64,000 nucleotides of DNA from Pseudomonas graminis (GCF_013201545.1 NZ_CP053746.1:682001-746000); one strand, 5' to 3'. Shown: positions 47,945 to 59,322, counted from the first letter of the stretch. The notes: generated by a model from the sequence alone, not told the origin. Numbers and translations are program-made.

Positions 47945-48976
47945 TCAACGCACAGGTGGTGCGTATTGAATGCCGCCAGCGTTCCACAGAGCGTTCTGAC
48001 CGCGAGCGATCTCCAGAGGAGTGGCTGCGCCCAGGTTCTTCTCGAAGATCTCGCCGTAGTTACCGACTTGCTTGACGATCTGCACGACCCAGTCTTTTTT
48101 CAGCTTGAGCTGCGGACCGTAATCGCCGTCGGCACCCAGCAAGCGGGCCACGTCAGGGTTCTTGGTGGATTTGGCTTCGGCTTCAACGTTTTTCGACGTC
48201 ACGCCTGCTTCTTCCGCGTTCAGCAAGGCGTAGCCCACCCAGCGAACAACCGTGGTCCAATCTTCATCGCCACGGGCGACAACAGGGCCCAGCGGTTCTT
48301 TGGAGATGGTCTCAGGCAGAACGACGTAATCCTTCGGCGAGGCCAGCTTGGAACGCTGTGCGTAGAGCTGGGATTTGTCGGAGGTCAGTACGTCGCAACG
48401 ACCGGATTCCAGCGATTTGGCGCTTTCGTCGGAGGTGTCGAACGTGATCGGGGTGTACTTGAGGTTGTTGGCGCGGAAGTAGTCCGACACGTTCAGCTCA
48501 GTGGTGGTACCGGCTTGAATACAGATGGTCGCGCCGTCCAGTTCCTTGGCACTTTTCACGCCCAGCTTGCTGTTGGCGAGGAAGCCAACGCCGTCGTAAT
48601 AAGTGACGAAGCCCGGGAAGACCAGACCCATGCTCGCATCACGGGAGCTGGTCCAGGTGGTGTTACGCGACAGGATGTCGATTTCGCCGGACTGCAGCGC
48701 GGTGAAGCGCTCTTTGGCGTTCAGCTGGCTGAACTTGACCTTGGTCGCGTCGCCGAATACCGCAGCAGCCACAGCGCGGCAGAAGTCGGCGTCGATGCCC
48801 TGGATCTTGCCGCTTGCGTCCGGAACCGAGAAGCCTGGCAGACCGTCACTGACGCCGCACTGAATAAAGCCCTTCTTCTGAATGGCGTCCAGCTTGGCAC
48901 CCGCTTGAGCGAACCCGGTCAGGCCGAGCGCTGCAGCGGCGGCCACTACAGCCAGGGTGGATTTCAACATCTTCAT
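47945..48976 (-). CDS. aapJ: General L-amino acid periplasmic-binding protein AapJ
   Basis: 343 aa. Signal peptide of about 25 residues ending FAQAG, then AKLDAIQKKGFIQCGVSDGLPGFS. SBP_bac_3 fold (GIDADFCRAVAAAVFGD; TWTSSRDASMGLVF). First of aapJQMP. GGAGG lies a few bases before the ATG. Confidence 0.95.
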   Translation of the reverse strand: MKMLKSTLAVVAAAAALGLTGFAQAGAKLDAIQKKGFIQCGVSDGLPGFSVPDASGKIQGIDADFCRAVAAAVFGDATKVKFSQLNAKERFTALQSGEIDILSRNTTWTSSRDASMGLVFPGFVTYYDGVGFLANSKLGVKSAKELDGATICIQAGTTTELNVSDYFRANNLKYTPITFDTSDESAKSLESGRCDVLTSDKSQLYAQRSKLASPKDYVVLPETISKEPLGPVVARGDEDWTTVVRWVGYALLNAEEAGVTSKNVEAEAKSTKNPDVARLLGADGDYGPQLKLKKDWVVQIVKQVGNYGEIFEKNLGAATPLEIARGQNALWNAGGIQYAPPVR

Positions 48977-50123
<1,147 letters not shown>

Positions 50124-50231
50124 TCCACTCATTTGATCCTTCCAATTACGTTGCGGATTTGCTAGGACACTACGCCGCGCCGGGTTCTTGCTTTACACTC
50201 CCCGGCGTACATTCCTAAATCAATCGATGAG

Positions 50232-51704
50232 ATGACCGTGCTCAAAGCACTTAAAAAGATGTTCGGAAAAAGCGAGGCTGAGCCGCTCGCGCCTGCTGCC
50301 CCCCTTCCCGTCCCCCAGCGCCAGACCGAAAGCGTCTCGCGGGAACCGTCAGCAGCAGAAGTGCACGTGCCAATGCCAGAGCATTCGGCAGCCATTGCAC
50401 CGCCCGTCACTTCGCCCACCAGGGCGGAACGCCCGCGCCGCGAACGTGCACCCAAGCCCGTCGTTATTCCCTGGAAACCCGAAGACTTCGTCGTCGAACC
50501 CCAGGAAGGCAAAACCCGTTTCCACGATTTCCCCCTCGCCCCTGAATTGATGCACGCCATCCAGGACCTGGGCTTCCCGTACTGCACGCCTATCCAGGCG
50601 GGCGTTCTGGGTTACACCCTCAAAGGCCGCGATGCCATCGGCCGCGCCCAGACCGGCACTGGCAAGACCGCCGCTTTCCTGATTTCCATCATTACCCAGT
50701 TGACCCAGACGCCTCCGCCGAAGGAGCGCTACATGGGTGAGCCCCGTGCGCTGATCATTGCGCCCACCCGTGAGCTGGTGGTGCAGATCGCCAAGGACGC
50801 CGAGGCGCTGACCAAGTACACCGACCTCAACGTGATGACGTTCGTCGGCGGCATGGATTTCGACAAGCAGCTCAAGCACCTCGAAGCCCGCCACTGCGAC
50901 ATCCTGGTCGCCACGCCAGGCCGTCTGCTGGACTTCGCCCAGCGCGGCGAAGTGCATCTGGACATGGTTGAAGTGATGGTGCTGGACGAAGCTGACCGCA
51001 TGCTCGACATGGGCTTCATCCCTCAGGTCCGCTCGATCATTCGCCAGACCCCGCACAAGGGCGAGCGCCAGACGCTGTTGTTCTCCGCCACCTTTACCGA
51101 GGATGTGATGAACCTGGCCAAGCAGTGGACGACGGACCCTGCGATCGTCGAGATCGAATCGCTGAACGTCGCCAGTGACACGGTCGAGCAGCACATCTAT
51201 GCCGTCGCCGGCGCCGACAAGTACAAGTTGCTGTTCAACCTGATCAATGATCACGGTTGGGAGCGGGTGATGGTCTTCGCCAACCGCAAGGATGAAGTGC
51301 GACGCATCGAAGAGCGTCTGGTGCGAGACGGCATCAATGCTGCGCAGTTGTCAGGCGACGTGCCGCAGCACAAGCGCATCAAGACCCTGGAAGGTTTCCG
51401 CGAAGGCAAGATTCGTGTGCTGGTGGCCACTGACGTGGCGGGTCGCGGAATCCACATCGACGGCATCAGCCACGTAATCAACTTCACCCTGCCGGAAGTA
51501 CCGGACGACTACGTACACCGCATCGGCCGGACCGGTCGTGCTGGCGCGGACGGCGTGTCCATCAGTTTCGCTGGTGAAGACGATTCGTATCAGTTGCCGT
51601 CGATCGAAGAGAAGCTGGGTCGCAAGATCAGCTGCGAAACGCCGCCAACCGTGTTGTTGCGGCCAGTGGTGCGTGTGCAGCGGGCGATTCCTGCGGCGGA
51701 ATGA
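50232..51704 (+). CDS. rhlB: DEAD-box RNA helicase RhlB
   Basis: 490 aa. Pro/Arg-rich N-tail ([20 protein letters not shown]) and core with Q motif, [43 protein letters not shown] and [11 protein letters not shown]-dependent RNA unwinding in the degradosome. Single gene. The N-terminal tail is longer than in enteric RhlB. Confidence 0.92.
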   Translation: MTVLKALKKMFGKSEAEPLAPAAPLPVPQRQTESVSREPSAAEVHVPMPEHSAAIAPPVTSPTRAERPRRERAPKPVVIPWKPEDFVVEPQEGKTRFHDFPLAPELMHAIQDLGFPYCTPIQAGVLGYTLKGRDAIGRAQTGTGKTAAFLISIITQLTQTPPPKERYMGEPRALIIAPTRELVVQIAKDAEALTKYTDLNVMTFVGGMDFDKQLKHLEARHCDILVATPGRLLDFAQRGEVHLDMVEVMVLDEADRMLDMGFIPQVRSIIRQTPHKGERQTLLFSATFTEDVMNLAKQWTTDPAIVEIESLNVASDTVEQHIYAVAGADKYKLLFNLINDHGWERVMVFANRKDEVRRIEERLVRDGINAAQLSGDVPQHKRIKTLEGFREGKIRVLVATDVAGRGIHIDGISHVINFTLPEVPDDYVHRIGRTGRAGADGVSISFAGEDDSYQLPSIEEKLGRKISCETPPTVLLRPVVRVQRAIPAAE

Positions 51705-51736
51705 CGCCACGCTGCTACCAAGGCTGAGCCCTCGGC

Positions 51737-52186
51737 CTATTTCCAGCGATCCGCAGCCTTGTGATCGCTGTCGCGCCCCTCAACCCAGCGCGGTCCTTCT
51801 GAAGTGTTTTCCTTCTTCCAGAACGGCGCGCGGGTTTTCAGGTAGTCCATGACGAAATCGCAGGCCTCGAACGCGGCCTGGCGATGGGCGCTGGCGGCCG
51901 CGACGAACACGATAGGCTCGCCCGGCTCCAACTCGCCCACCCGATGAATCACTTCCAGCTTGAGTAAGGGCCAGCGCTGCTGCGCTTCATCAACGATCTT
52001 GAGCAGCGCTTTCTCGGTCATGCCGGGATAGTGTTCAAGGAACATCCCCGCCACGTCACGTCCATCGTTGAAGTCCCGCACGTAGCCGACAAAGCTGACC
52101 ACCGCACCCACGCCGACGTTGGCGTCGTGCATGGCGTTGACTTCAGCCCCCGGATCGAACGCATCGGGTTGCACTCGCACGCTCAT
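51737..52186 (-). CDS. moaE: Molybdopterin synthase catalytic subunit MoaE
   Basis: 149 aa from MSVRVQPDAF. VSFVGYVRDFNDG, LEHYPGMTEKAL, HRVGELEPGEPIVFVAAASAHRQAAFEAC and LKTRAPFWKKE match MoaE. Last of moaC-moaD-moaE, one base from moaD. Confidence 0.95.
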   Translation of the reverse strand: MSVRVQPDAFDPGAEVNAMHDANVGVGAVVSFVGYVRDFNDGRDVAGMFLEHYPGMTEKALLKIVDEAQQRWPLLKLEVIHRVGELEPGEPIVFVAAASAHRQAAFEACDFVMDYLKTRAPFWKKENTSEGPRWVEGRDSDHKAADRWK

Positions 52187-52187
52187 A

Positions 52188-52439
52188 TCAGCCTCCGGTG
52201 ACGGTCGGGAAGAACGCCACTTCATCGCCCGGCTCGACAGCCGTGTCCAGCGAGCACAGCTCCTGATTGCGGGCACACATGATGCCTTTCTCGCTCAGCA
52301 CTTCCCACACACCACCGCGCTCAAGCAGATGCTGGCGCACCGCGTCGACGGTGGCGAATGCGCCTTCGAGGTTCTCGCTCTCGGTGCCGAGGGTTTCGCG
52401 AAAACGCGCGAAATATTGGACTTGTACGTGAATGGTCAT
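52188..52439 (-). CDS. moaD: Molybdopterin synthase sulfur carrier MoaD
   Basis: 83 aa ubiquitin-like protein ending in the required Gly-Gly (FFPTVTGG). Overlaps the moaC end by 4 bp. Supplies thiocarboxylate sulfur to precursor Z with MoaE. Confidence 0.94.
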   Translation of the reverse strand: MTIHVQVQYFARFRETLGTESENLEGAFATVDAVRQHLLERGGVWEVLSEKGIMCARNQELCSLDTAVEPGDEVAFFPTVTGG

Positions 52440-52921
52440 TGGGCGCTCACCTGCTCATCAGCGATGAAATGTCCGCTTTTGCCACCGAGCTTTTCAAGCA
52501 ACCGGACGTGTTCGATGGTCATGCCGCGGTCCACCGCCTTGCACATGTCGTAGATGGTCAGGGCCGCGATGCTGGCGGCGGTCAGCGCTTCCATCTCCAC
52601 GCCGGTCTGGCCGGAAAGTTTGCAGCGGGCAAGGATGTGCACGGTGTCAGGACTTTCGGCGGTGAGTTCGACCTTTACGCCGGTGAGCATCAGCGGATGG
52701 CAAAGGGGAATCAGATCGCTGGTTTTTTTCGCGGCCTGAATGCCGGCGATGCGCGCGACGGCGAACACGTCGCCTTTGGGATGACCGCCCTCGACAATCA
52801 TTTGCAGGGTTTCGGGCAGCATGCGCACGCGCGCTTCGGCCACGGCTTCACGGAACGTCACGTCTTTTTCAGTGACGTCGACCATGTGGGCGCGACCTTG
52901 GGAATCGAGATGAGTGAGCAC
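52436..52921 (-). CDS. moaC: Cyclic pyranopterin monophosphate synthase MoaC, GTG start
   Basis: 161 aa from GTG 52919-52921, with AGGAG eight bases upstream; the frame also extends to an ATG inside the repeat at 52964-53060, which I reject. [52 protein letters not shown] are the catalytic signature. Molybdenum cofactor biosynthesis. Confidence 0.94.
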   Translation of the reverse strand: MLTHLDSQGRAHMVDVTEKDVTFREAVAEARVRMLPETLQMIVEGGHPKGDVFAVARIAGIQAAKKTSDLIPLCHPLMLTGVKVELTAESPDTVHILARCKLSGQTGVEMEALTAASIAALTIYDMCKAVDRGMTIEHVRLLEKLGGKSGHFIADEQVSAQ

Positions 52922-52963
52922 GGGATGACTCCTGAACAGGAGCGGGGATTGTAGGGAGTTAGG

Positions 52964-53060
52964 GCTAGAAGCTACAAGCTGCAAGCTACAAGCTACAAGC
53001 TGACGACCGTTAGTGGACGCCGGCTTGCAGCTTGCGGCTAGAGGCTAGAGGCTTGAAGCT
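52964..53060. repeat. AAGCTNCAAGC-type inverted repeat, copy 4 (phoH/moaC junction)
   Basis: AAGCTACAAGCTGCAAGCTA plus a further ACAAGCTAC unit on the left, and CGGCTTGCAGCTTGCGGCTA with GAGGCTTGAAGCTG on the right. The most repetitive left arm of the five. It lies between phoH and moaC, both on the minus strand. Confidence 0.8.
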
Positions 53061-53069
53061 GCTGCCACG

Positions 53070-54464
53070 TTACAAATGGCTCTCCGCGTATTCGGCCAGG
53101 ATCGAGCGTGGAACACCTTGCAGACTGATGTGCACGCCGTTGGGGAAGTCCTTGAAACGCTCCGTCAGGTAAGTCAGCCCCGAGCTGGTGGCCGACAGAT
53201 AAGGCGTGTCGATCTGTGCCAGGTTACCCAGGCAGACCACCTTGGAACCAGCGCCTGCACGGGTAATGATGGTTTTCATCTGGTGCGGTGTGAGGTTCTG
53301 GCATTCATCGATCAGGATCAGGCTCTGCTGGAAGCTTCGACCGCGAATGTAGTTGAGGGATTTAAACTGCAGCGGCACCTTGCTGAGGATGTAATCGACA
53401 CTGCCATGGGTGTTTTCGTCATCCATGTGCAACGCTTCCAGGTTGTCGGTGATCGCGCCAAGCCAGGGTTCCATCTTTTCCGCCTCGGTCCCGGGCAGAA
53501 AGCCAATCTCCTGGTCGAGCCCCTGCACGCTTCGGGTGGCAATGATGCGGCGGTAACGCTTGCTGACCATGGTCTGCTCGATGGCCGCGGCCAGGGCGAG
53601 AATGGTTTTGCCCGAACCTGCCGCGCCGGACAGGTTGACCAGATGAATATCCGGATCGAGCAGCGCGAACAGCGCCAGCCCTTGATAAATGTCGCGCGGT
53701 TTCAGCCCCCACGCTTCCTGGTGCAGCAGCGGCTCTTGATGCATGTCCAGCAACAGCAGCTCGTCAGGCTTGACGCCTTTGACCCAACCGACGAAGCCTT
53801 GCTCATCAATGATGAACTCGTTGATGTGCACAGACGGAATCTGCTCGATCATCTGCACTTTGTGCCAGGTACGGCCGTGATCCTGACGGGTATCGACTTT
53901 GCTCACCCGGTCCCAGAAAGAGCCGGTCATGTTGTGATAACCGCGGGACAGCATCGACACGTCGTCAACCAGTTGGTCGGTGCTGTAATCCTCGGCCTCG
54001 ATGCCGCAGGCCCGCGCCTTGAGGCGCATGTTGATGTCTTTGGTGACCAGTACGATGCGCGCGTCCTTTTTCCGCGCATGCAGGTCGATCAACTGATTGA
54101 TGATGATGTTGTCATTGAGGTTGTCAGGCAGGACCCGGTTGGGCTCTTGCCGCTTGTTCATGAGGATGGACAGATAACCCTTGAAAACGCCTGTACCGCG
54201 ATCGATCGGTACGCCTTTTTCGACCTCCTCCGGGGTCGCTTCGCCGAGTGTCTTGTCAATCAACCGGATCGCCTGCCGACATTCAGCAGCCACCGAGTGC
54301 TTGCCCGCCTTGAGCTTGTCCAGTTCTTCCAGGACGGTCATGGGAAGTGCAACGTGATGTTCTTCGAAATTCAGAAGTGCGTTTGGATCATGGATCAATA
54401 CGTTGGTATCGAGCACGTAGAGGATTGGCTGGTTAGAGGAAGGGGTGCGTCCGTGGTCATCCAT
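53070..54464 (-). CDS. PIN-PhoH family ATPase (PhoH2-like)
   Basis: 464 aa. N-terminal PIN nuclease-like domain (LYVLDTNVLIHDPNALLNF; ALPMTVLEELDKLK, with its acidic residues), linker, then PhoH ATPase with Walker A LSGAAGSGKTI near 287 and Walker B ILIDECQNL. The fusion is the PhoH2 type, described in mycobacteria as RNA helicase/ribonuclease; that activity is transferred from the family. Its own transcript; codirectional with moaC 148 bp away across a repeat. Confidence 0.88.
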   Translation of the reverse strand: MDDHGRTPSSNQPILYVLDTNVLIHDPNALLNFEEHHVALPMTVLEELDKLKAGKHSVAAECRQAIRLIDKTLGEATPEEVEKGVPIDRGTGVFKGYLSILMNKRQEPNRVLPDNLNDNIIINQLIDLHARKKDARIVLVTKDINMRLKARACGIEAEDYSTDQLVDDVSMLSRGYHNMTGSFWDRVSKVDTRQDHGRTWHKVQMIEQIPSVHINEFIIDEQGFVGWVKGVKPDELLLLDMHQEPLLHQEAWGLKPRDIYQGLALFALLDPDIHLVNLSGAAGSGKTILALAAAIEQTMVSKRYRRIIATRSVQGLDQEIGFLPGTEAEKMEPWLGAITDNLEALHMDDENTHGSVDYILSKVPLQFKSLNYIRGRSFQQSLILIDECQNLTPHQMKTIITRAGAGSKVVCLGNLAQIDTPYLSATSSGLTYLTERFKDFPNGVHISLQGVPRSILAEYAESHL

Positions 54465-54778
54465 ACTCGCTCACCTTTGTAGTAGCCAAGTGACGCAACA
54501 CACAGCGATGCTGCGCCACGAAAAGGCCGCCGAGGCTTTCCCCTTGAGGCAGGAGAAAATTGCGCAAAGTGGGGTCTGGGATGACGCCACCTGTGTTGCA
54601 GGGTTCGGCGGTCTGTTGTCGTAATACCGCAAAACCGATGACATAAAAACGCGTTTCGGCGCTTTTTGAGGTTTATTTCTCAAGGGGCACATTAGGCCTT
54701 GGCGGATGGATCAGCCGCGTTTAAAGTCGGAAGTCCGGTCCGGGACAAATCCTCAGAAATTTCCCACCTCCCCCCTCG
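54465..54778. other. 314-bp region between phoH and deacetylase-like gene
   Basis: No gene. It contains the phoH upstream sequence and, at 54645-54667, an A/T-flanked hairpin that could end the deacetylase transcript. Confidence 0.5.
54645..54667 (-). terminator. Possible terminator of the deacetylase-like gene
   Basis: AAAAACGC / GCGCTTTTT, 8 bp with one bulge and a 6-base loop, T-run on the minus strand. Weak GC part; 110 bp after the stop. Confidence 0.4.
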
Positions 54779-56035
54779 TCATTCCCCTTCTTTCACTGGC
54801 GGCACTGTCTGCTCAACCGCTGCACCCGGCTGCTCGACAGGCTCTTCTGCGGCGTCATCGCCTGGCGTGTCATCCTCCTCATCCGGCCCATCTTCTTCGT
54901 CCGCCAACTGCTGCGGATAAATATGGCAGTCTTGCCACATCACGCCGCTTTGCGCGGTGTTCGCCATCAGCCACGGCACCGCCTGCTGCGCCTTGTCCGT
55001 GCTGTCATGGAACACCACGTTCCCGCGCCGCCACAGCAGCATCAGCGTAAGCACCCGATTGGCAGCCTGCTCGGCGCTGATGCGTCCGGTGCTGTCCTGG
55101 GAATCGATGTTCCACAGCGAAACACGCAGCTGCTGATCCCGGAAGAACGGCGCGCTGTCGGCACGACGATGGCCGTAAGGCGGGCGAAACAGCGGCACGA
55201 AATTGTCCGGCAGCACCTGCTGAACCAGCGCGGCCGTACGCTCGATGGAGTCTTGCCAGTCGCGCCAGTGGGCATGGGACCTGAACTCCCAGCCTTGCAA
55301 GCCGACGCATTGCTGCCGGTAGACGTTTTGCAGCGCCTGAGCCGAGGTGCTGTCCAGACGACTCTGGATGCTTTTGCCCAGAACGAAGAAAGTCGCGGTG
55401 ATTTTCTGCTGGCGCATGAAATCAGCCAGCCAGTCGGTGGCGCCATCGGCGACGGTCGGACCACTCTCGAAATTGAGCAGGAAGGTCCGGTCCGGCATTT
55501 CCTCGCCGCTGAGCTCGTCGGAGTTGTAGCGCTCGATCTCGCTGCTGGTCTGCGGGAACAAGGCGGCCATGCGCAACAGTTCATTGAGGTAACGCTGGTT
55601 GAAGGCATCGGCCGGCGCTGCCCACTGCGCATAGAAGGAATCATCGGCCACTTTGTACTCGGCGGCGCGCTGGCGCAGCATCGGCACGTCATCAACCAGT
55701 ACACAGAAGGACGCGTCGGCTCCGCAGGTTTTTTCAGCGAATGTCCAGTTCTCGAACAGGCGCGTCCATAAGCGTGTGCGGATCAGGTTCACCGTCGGCA
55801 GGTTGATCTGGCGCAGGCCCAGGCGCGCACTCAGCTGGGCGTCGCTGAGGTTTTCGCTCTCCAGCAGCTGATGGGCGAAGCTGAGAATTTGCGCGCGCGA
55901 AGCGACGTCGAACAGCTGCGGCGTTTCCAGTGCCTCCGGCCAGACTGCGCGATCCAGCGTCGCAATTTCGCCCGTGGCCGCCTGTGCGTTGAGCCCCAAT
56001 AAACAGGCTCCAATCAATACCAGCATGCGCAACAC
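54779..56035 (-). CDS. Polysaccharide deacetylase-like secreted protein, degenerate motif, acidic tail
   Basis: 418 aa. GTG start 56033-56035 with GGGAG six bases away; ATG three codons in is possible. Signal peptide ending NAQAA. After a helical N-domain, NodB-like fold: motif 1 is NFESGP (residues 188-193) where active enzymes have TFDDGP, so both catalytic/metal Asp positions are changed. RPPYG and an HDS-type ending (VVFHDST) remain. The His pair of motif 2 is not obvious (SHAHWRD). The C-end from about 378 is Asp/Glu/Pro-rich. Probably inactive or altered; periplasmic. Confidence 0.8.
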   Translation of the reverse strand: MLRMLVLIGACLLGLNAQAATGEIATLDRAVWPEALETPQLFDVASRAQILSFAHQLLESENLSDAQLSARLGLRQINLPTVNLIRTRLWTRLFENWTFAEKTCGADASFCVLVDDVPMLRQRAAEYKVADDSFYAQWAAPADAFNQRYLNELLRMAALFPQTSSEIERYNSDELSGEEMPDRTFLLNFESGPTVADGATDWLADFMRQQKITATFFVLGKSIQSRLDSTSAQALQNVYRQQCVGLQGWEFRSHAHWRDWQDSIERTAALVQQVLPDNFVPLFRPPYGHRRADSAPFFRDQQLRVSLWNIDSQDSTGRISAEQAANRVLTLMLLWRRGNVVFHDSTDKAQQAVPWLMANTAQSGVMWQDCHIYPQQLADEEDGPDEEDDTPGDDAAEEPVEQPGAAVEQTVPPVKEGE

Positions 56036-56215
56036 GACGTGCTCCCAATCCTTGATAAAAAGGCCGAAAACCGGCGAGGCACTATAGCGGATTTGCCTCG
56101 GACCAGAATGCCGGATTCCGGCACCGCTTCCGTAGGATGGCGCCTATCGACACCATAGCTGGAGTGATACGCACGCAACCCCTAGAATCCCCCGACGATC
56201 AAAGGAGCCCTGCCC

Positions 56216-56995
56216 ATGCTGATGGTGATTTCCCCAGCCAAAACCCTCGACTTCGAAACGCCGCCTACTACCAAGCGCTACACCCAGCCGCAATTTCTGG
56301 ATCACTCCCAGGAGCTCATCAGCCAATTGCGTGACCTGACGCCAGCACAGATCGGTGAGCTGATGCACCTGTCCGACAAGCTCTCCGGCTTAAACGCCGC
56401 CCGCTTCGGCAGCTGGAATCCGGCGTTTACGCCTGAAAACGCCAAACAGGCACTGCTGGCCTTCAAGGGCGACGTCTACACCGGTCTCGATGCCGACACC
56501 CTGAGCGCAGCTGATCTCACTTACGCCCAGAAGCACTTGCGTATGTTGTCCGGGCTTTATGGGCTGCTGCGTCCTCTGGACCTGATGCAACCCTATCGGC
56601 TGGAAATGGGTACAAAGCTGGCGAACGCAAGGGGCAAGGATCTTTACGCATTCTGGGGCGACCGCATCAGCGAATGGCTCAACGAGGCGCTGAAAGAACA
56701 AGGCGACGACGTGCTGCTCAACCTGGCGTCGAACGAATACTTTTCAGCGGTCAAGCGTCCGGCACTCAATGCCCGCGTCATTGAAACCGAGTTCCGCGAC
56801 CAGAAAAACGGTCAGTACAAGATCATCAGTTTCTACGCCAAGAAGGCCCGGGGCATGATGGCTCGCTTCGTGATTTCCGAGCGCATCAGCAAGCCCAAGG
56901 ACCTGATGCAGTTCGATGCCCACGGCTATCGCTACAGCAAAGAGCAGTCCTCTCCGGACAAGCTTATTTTCCTGCGGGATGAGCAAGACGCCTGA
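56216..56995 (+). CDS. yaaA: Peroxide-stress protein YaaA (DUF328)
   Basis: 259 aa. [14 protein letters not shown] start, [25 protein letters not shown] and NLASNEYF are family marks; basic residues in [24 protein letters not shown] fit its DNA-binding surface. Limits oxidative DNA damage by lowering free iron in E. coli. It lies upstream of the algD region as in other pseudomonads. Start ATG 56216. Confidence 0.93.
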   Translation: MLMVISPAKTLDFETPPTTKRYTQPQFLDHSQELISQLRDLTPAQIGELMHLSDKLSGLNAARFGSWNPAFTPENAKQALLAFKGDVYTGLDADTLSAADLTYAQKHLRMLSGLYGLLRPLDLMQPYRLEMGTKLANARGKDLYAFWGDRISEWLNEALKEQGDDVLLNLASNEYFSAVKRPALNARVIETEFRDQKNGQYKIISFYAKKARGMMARFVISERISKPKDLMQFDAHGYRYSKEQSSPDKLIFLRDEQDA

Positions 56996-57235
56996 GCGGC
57001 ACCGCCCTGAACGTTCGCCAGTCAGCGTCGCCCGTGTCCACTTCATGACGGGCAACGCGACGGCATTCAATCCCTACTTCGGTGCACTTCCCAAGACACA
57101 AGTGTCACCATTTTAGTGTGCATGCCGTGATCCCATCATTCGAATGCGTCCATCCATCCAACCGGAAGCAAAGAAAACAGTGACGTTGTTCGCAAATTCC
57201 CACACTAACTTAGTTCATAACCTACAGTTTGCGCG

Positions 57236-57244
57236 GACGAACGG
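57236..57244 (-). promoter_or_regulatory. AlgR box (CCGTTCGTC)
   Basis: Minus-strand CCGTTCGTC is the exact core of the P. aeruginosa AlgR RB1 site. It is 241 bp upstream of the AlgU -35, similar to the far-upstream AlgR sites at P. aeruginosa algD. Confidence 0.7.
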
Positions 57245-57484
57245 TAGTGCTGCCGACTAATTGGCGCCAACTAAAAGTCAAAATCTAACGCGTTCTTTTT
57301 TTCTCAAAAATTTAACAACTTTTTTTGCAGATTTTCGCCCCTCTGATTGAACGATAGTCACTCCCGGCTTCATACCGACGAAAGCCTTACAAACTAAGGC
57401 TCGGACCATGATCACCAGCCCGTCGGAACCTGCCCTAAACCGCTCAGTGTTACGAAAAATCTCAAAAAGAGGACGAGCGGCCCG

Positions 57485-57512
57485 GAACTTATGGGGAATG
57501 CCCACGCTCCTA
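57485..57512 (+). promoter_or_regulatory. AlgU (sigma22) promoter of algD
   Basis: GAACTT (57485-57490), 17-base spacer, TCCTA (57508-57512). This equals the P. aeruginosa algD promoter layout GAACTT-N17-TCCTA. Start of transcription is expected near 57518. Confidence 0.85.
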
Positions 57513-57535
57513 CATCCCGTAACAATTCTCGTCCC

Positions 57536-57559
57536 CCATGTAGGACATCTCTTACATGG
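57536..57559. promoter_or_regulatory. Inverted repeat just after the algD transcription start
   Basis: CCATGTA-N10-TACATGG, perfect 7-bp arms, about 20-40 bases into the predicted leader. It could be a protein operator or an early RNA hairpin. Confidence 0.4.
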
Positions 57560-57992
57560 CACATGGACAGATCTGGAAGTTGCTTCTCAACGAAGTTAGA
57601 CCCGTGGGTCAAGTGGTACGTACAAGGAGTCACGCACCAAACTAGTTGAAGTGAATTGAGCTAGCACCATTCGGGTGCCCGCAGTCGTGAATCGGGGCTG
57701 ATTCATCGGGAGACGGCCAAAAGCCTTGTCCTTGACCGCCTGAGCATGACGCGCAAACCATCCGCTGGAGTGCCTGCCACATCCCAGATCGGGAACCTAT
57801 ATAAATATGTATGGGCCACTCGACACTGTTGATCTGTAACATTCGGGTTTGCCTTTCATATAGGTAACTCACCCCTTAATTCTGCCTGTGCTTGTCACGC
57901 GACATTCATTTGCCGTGCGTACGAGTGCGCGAAAGTTGTAAGACAGTTTTTATATTCGGCCAACTAATGGCGTAAACATCGAGGAGATTACT

Positions 57993-59309
57993 ATGCGTAT
58001 CAGCATCTTTGGTTTGGGCTATGTCGGTGCAGTCTGCGCAGGCTGCCTCTCGGCGCGTGGTCATGATGTTGTTGGCGTGGACATCTCTGCCGCCAAGATC
58101 GACCTGATCAACAAAGGCAAGTCGCCAATCGTTGAGCCAGGTCTGGGCGAGTTGCTGGAAACCGGCATCAAGACCGGCAAGCTGCGCGGCACCACCGATT
58201 TCTCCGAAGCCATTCGCGACACTGACCTGTCGATGATCTGCGTCGGCACGCCAAGCAAGAAGAACGGCGATCTGGAGCTGGACTTCATTGAGTCGGTCTG
58301 CCGCGAAATCGGCTTCGTACTGCGTGACAAGAGCACCCGTCACACCATCGTCGTGCGCAGCACCGTTCTGCCGGGCACCGTCGCAAACGTTGTTATCCCT
58401 ATCCTCGAAGACTGCTCGGGCAAGAAAGCCGGCGTCGACTTCGGTGTCGCGGTAAACCCTGAATTCCTGCGTGAAAGCACCGCGATCGCCGACTACGACC
58501 ATCCTCCGATGACCGTTATCGGCGAATTCGACACAGCGTCCGGTGACGTTCTGCAGTCCTTGTACGAAGAACTCGACGCACCGATCATCCGCAAGGACAT
58601 CGCCGTTGCCGAGATGATCAAGTACACCTGCAACGTATGGCACGCGACCAAGGTCACCTTCGCCAACGAAATCGGCAACATCGCCAAGGCAGTCGGCGTC
58701 GACGGCCGTGAAGTGATGGACGTGGTCTGCCAGGACAAGGCTCTGAACCTGTCGCAGTACTACATGCGCCCAGGCTTCGCTTTCGGCGGCTCCTGCCTGC
58801 CGAAGGACGTCCGCGCCCTGACCTACCGCGCCAGCACCCTGGACGTTGAAGCTCCCCTGCTCAACTCCCTGATGCGCAGCAACGTTTCCCAGGTTCAGAA
58901 CGCTTTCGACATCGTCGCTGCCAGCAACACTCGCAAAGTGGCCCTGCTGGGTCTGAGCTTCAAGGCCGGCACCGATGACCTGCGCGAAAGCCCACTGGTC
59001 GAGCTGGCAGAAATGCTGATCGGCAAGGGCTACGACCTGAGCATCTTCGACAGCAACGTCGAATACGCTCGCGTTCACGGCGCCAACAAAGACTACATCG
59101 AGTCCAAGATCCCGCACGTTTCGTCCCTGCTGAACTCGGACTTCGACGCGGTCATCAACAACTCCGACGTGATCATCCTGGGTAACCGCGACGAGCGCTT
59201 CCGTGCACTCGCCAACAACGCGCCAGCCGGCAAGCGTGTCATTGACCTGGTGGGCTTCATGAAAGGCACCACCACCGAAAACGGTCAAATCGAAGGTATC
59301 TGCTGGTAA
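57993..59309 (+). CDS. algD: GDP-mannose 6-dehydrogenase AlgD
   Basis: First committed step to alginate: oxidises GDP-mannose to GDP-mannuronate with NAD, 438 aa. Rossmann GLGYVGAVCAGCL at the start, catalytic Cys in FGGSCLPKDVR (about residue 268), and C-terminal NNSDVIILGNRDERFR. GAGGAG precedes the ATG. Opens the alginate operon, under AlgU and AlgR signals upstream. Followed by a repeat, not directly by alg8. Confidence 0.97.
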   Translation: MRISIFGLGYVGAVCAGCLSARGHDVVGVDISAAKIDLINKGKSPIVEPGLGELLETGIKTGKLRGTTDFSEAIRDTDLSMICVGTPSKKNGDLELDFIESVCREIGFVLRDKSTRHTIVVRSTVLPGTVANVVIPILEDCSGKKAGVDFGVAVNPEFLRESTAIADYDHPPMTVIGEFDTASGDVLQSLYEELDAPIIRKDIAVAEMIKYTCNVWHATKVTFANEIGNIAKAVGVDGREVMDVVCQDKALNLSQYYMRPGFAFGGSCLPKDVRALTYRASTLDVEAPLLNSLMRSNVSQVQNAFDIVAASNTRKVALLGLSFKAGTDDLRESPLVELAEMLIGKGYDLSIFDSNVEYARVHGANKDYIESKIPHVSSLLNSDFDAVINNSDVIILGNRDERFRALANNAPAGKRVIDLVGFMKGTTTENGQIEGICW

Positions 59310-59322
59310 CACACAGCGAGCT

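Larger units (their letters stand above)
56996..57992. other. 997-bp algD upstream regulatory region
   Basis: No supported coding frame. It holds an AlgR-type box, a TTGGCGCCAA palindrome (57261-57270), an AT-rich tract (57270-57335) suitable for bending/nucleoid proteins, an AlgU promoter, and a leader of roughly 475 nt to algD. Confidence 0.8.

Noticed and set aside
53076..54482. Open frame antisense to the PIN-PhoH gene (468 codons)
   Set aside because: The minus strand encodes clear PIN and PhoH motifs; the plus-strand frame has no motif or ribosome site.
57641..57872. Short open frame in the algD leader
   Set aside because: No ribosome site and no similarity evident; it runs opposite to the expected algD leader transcript.
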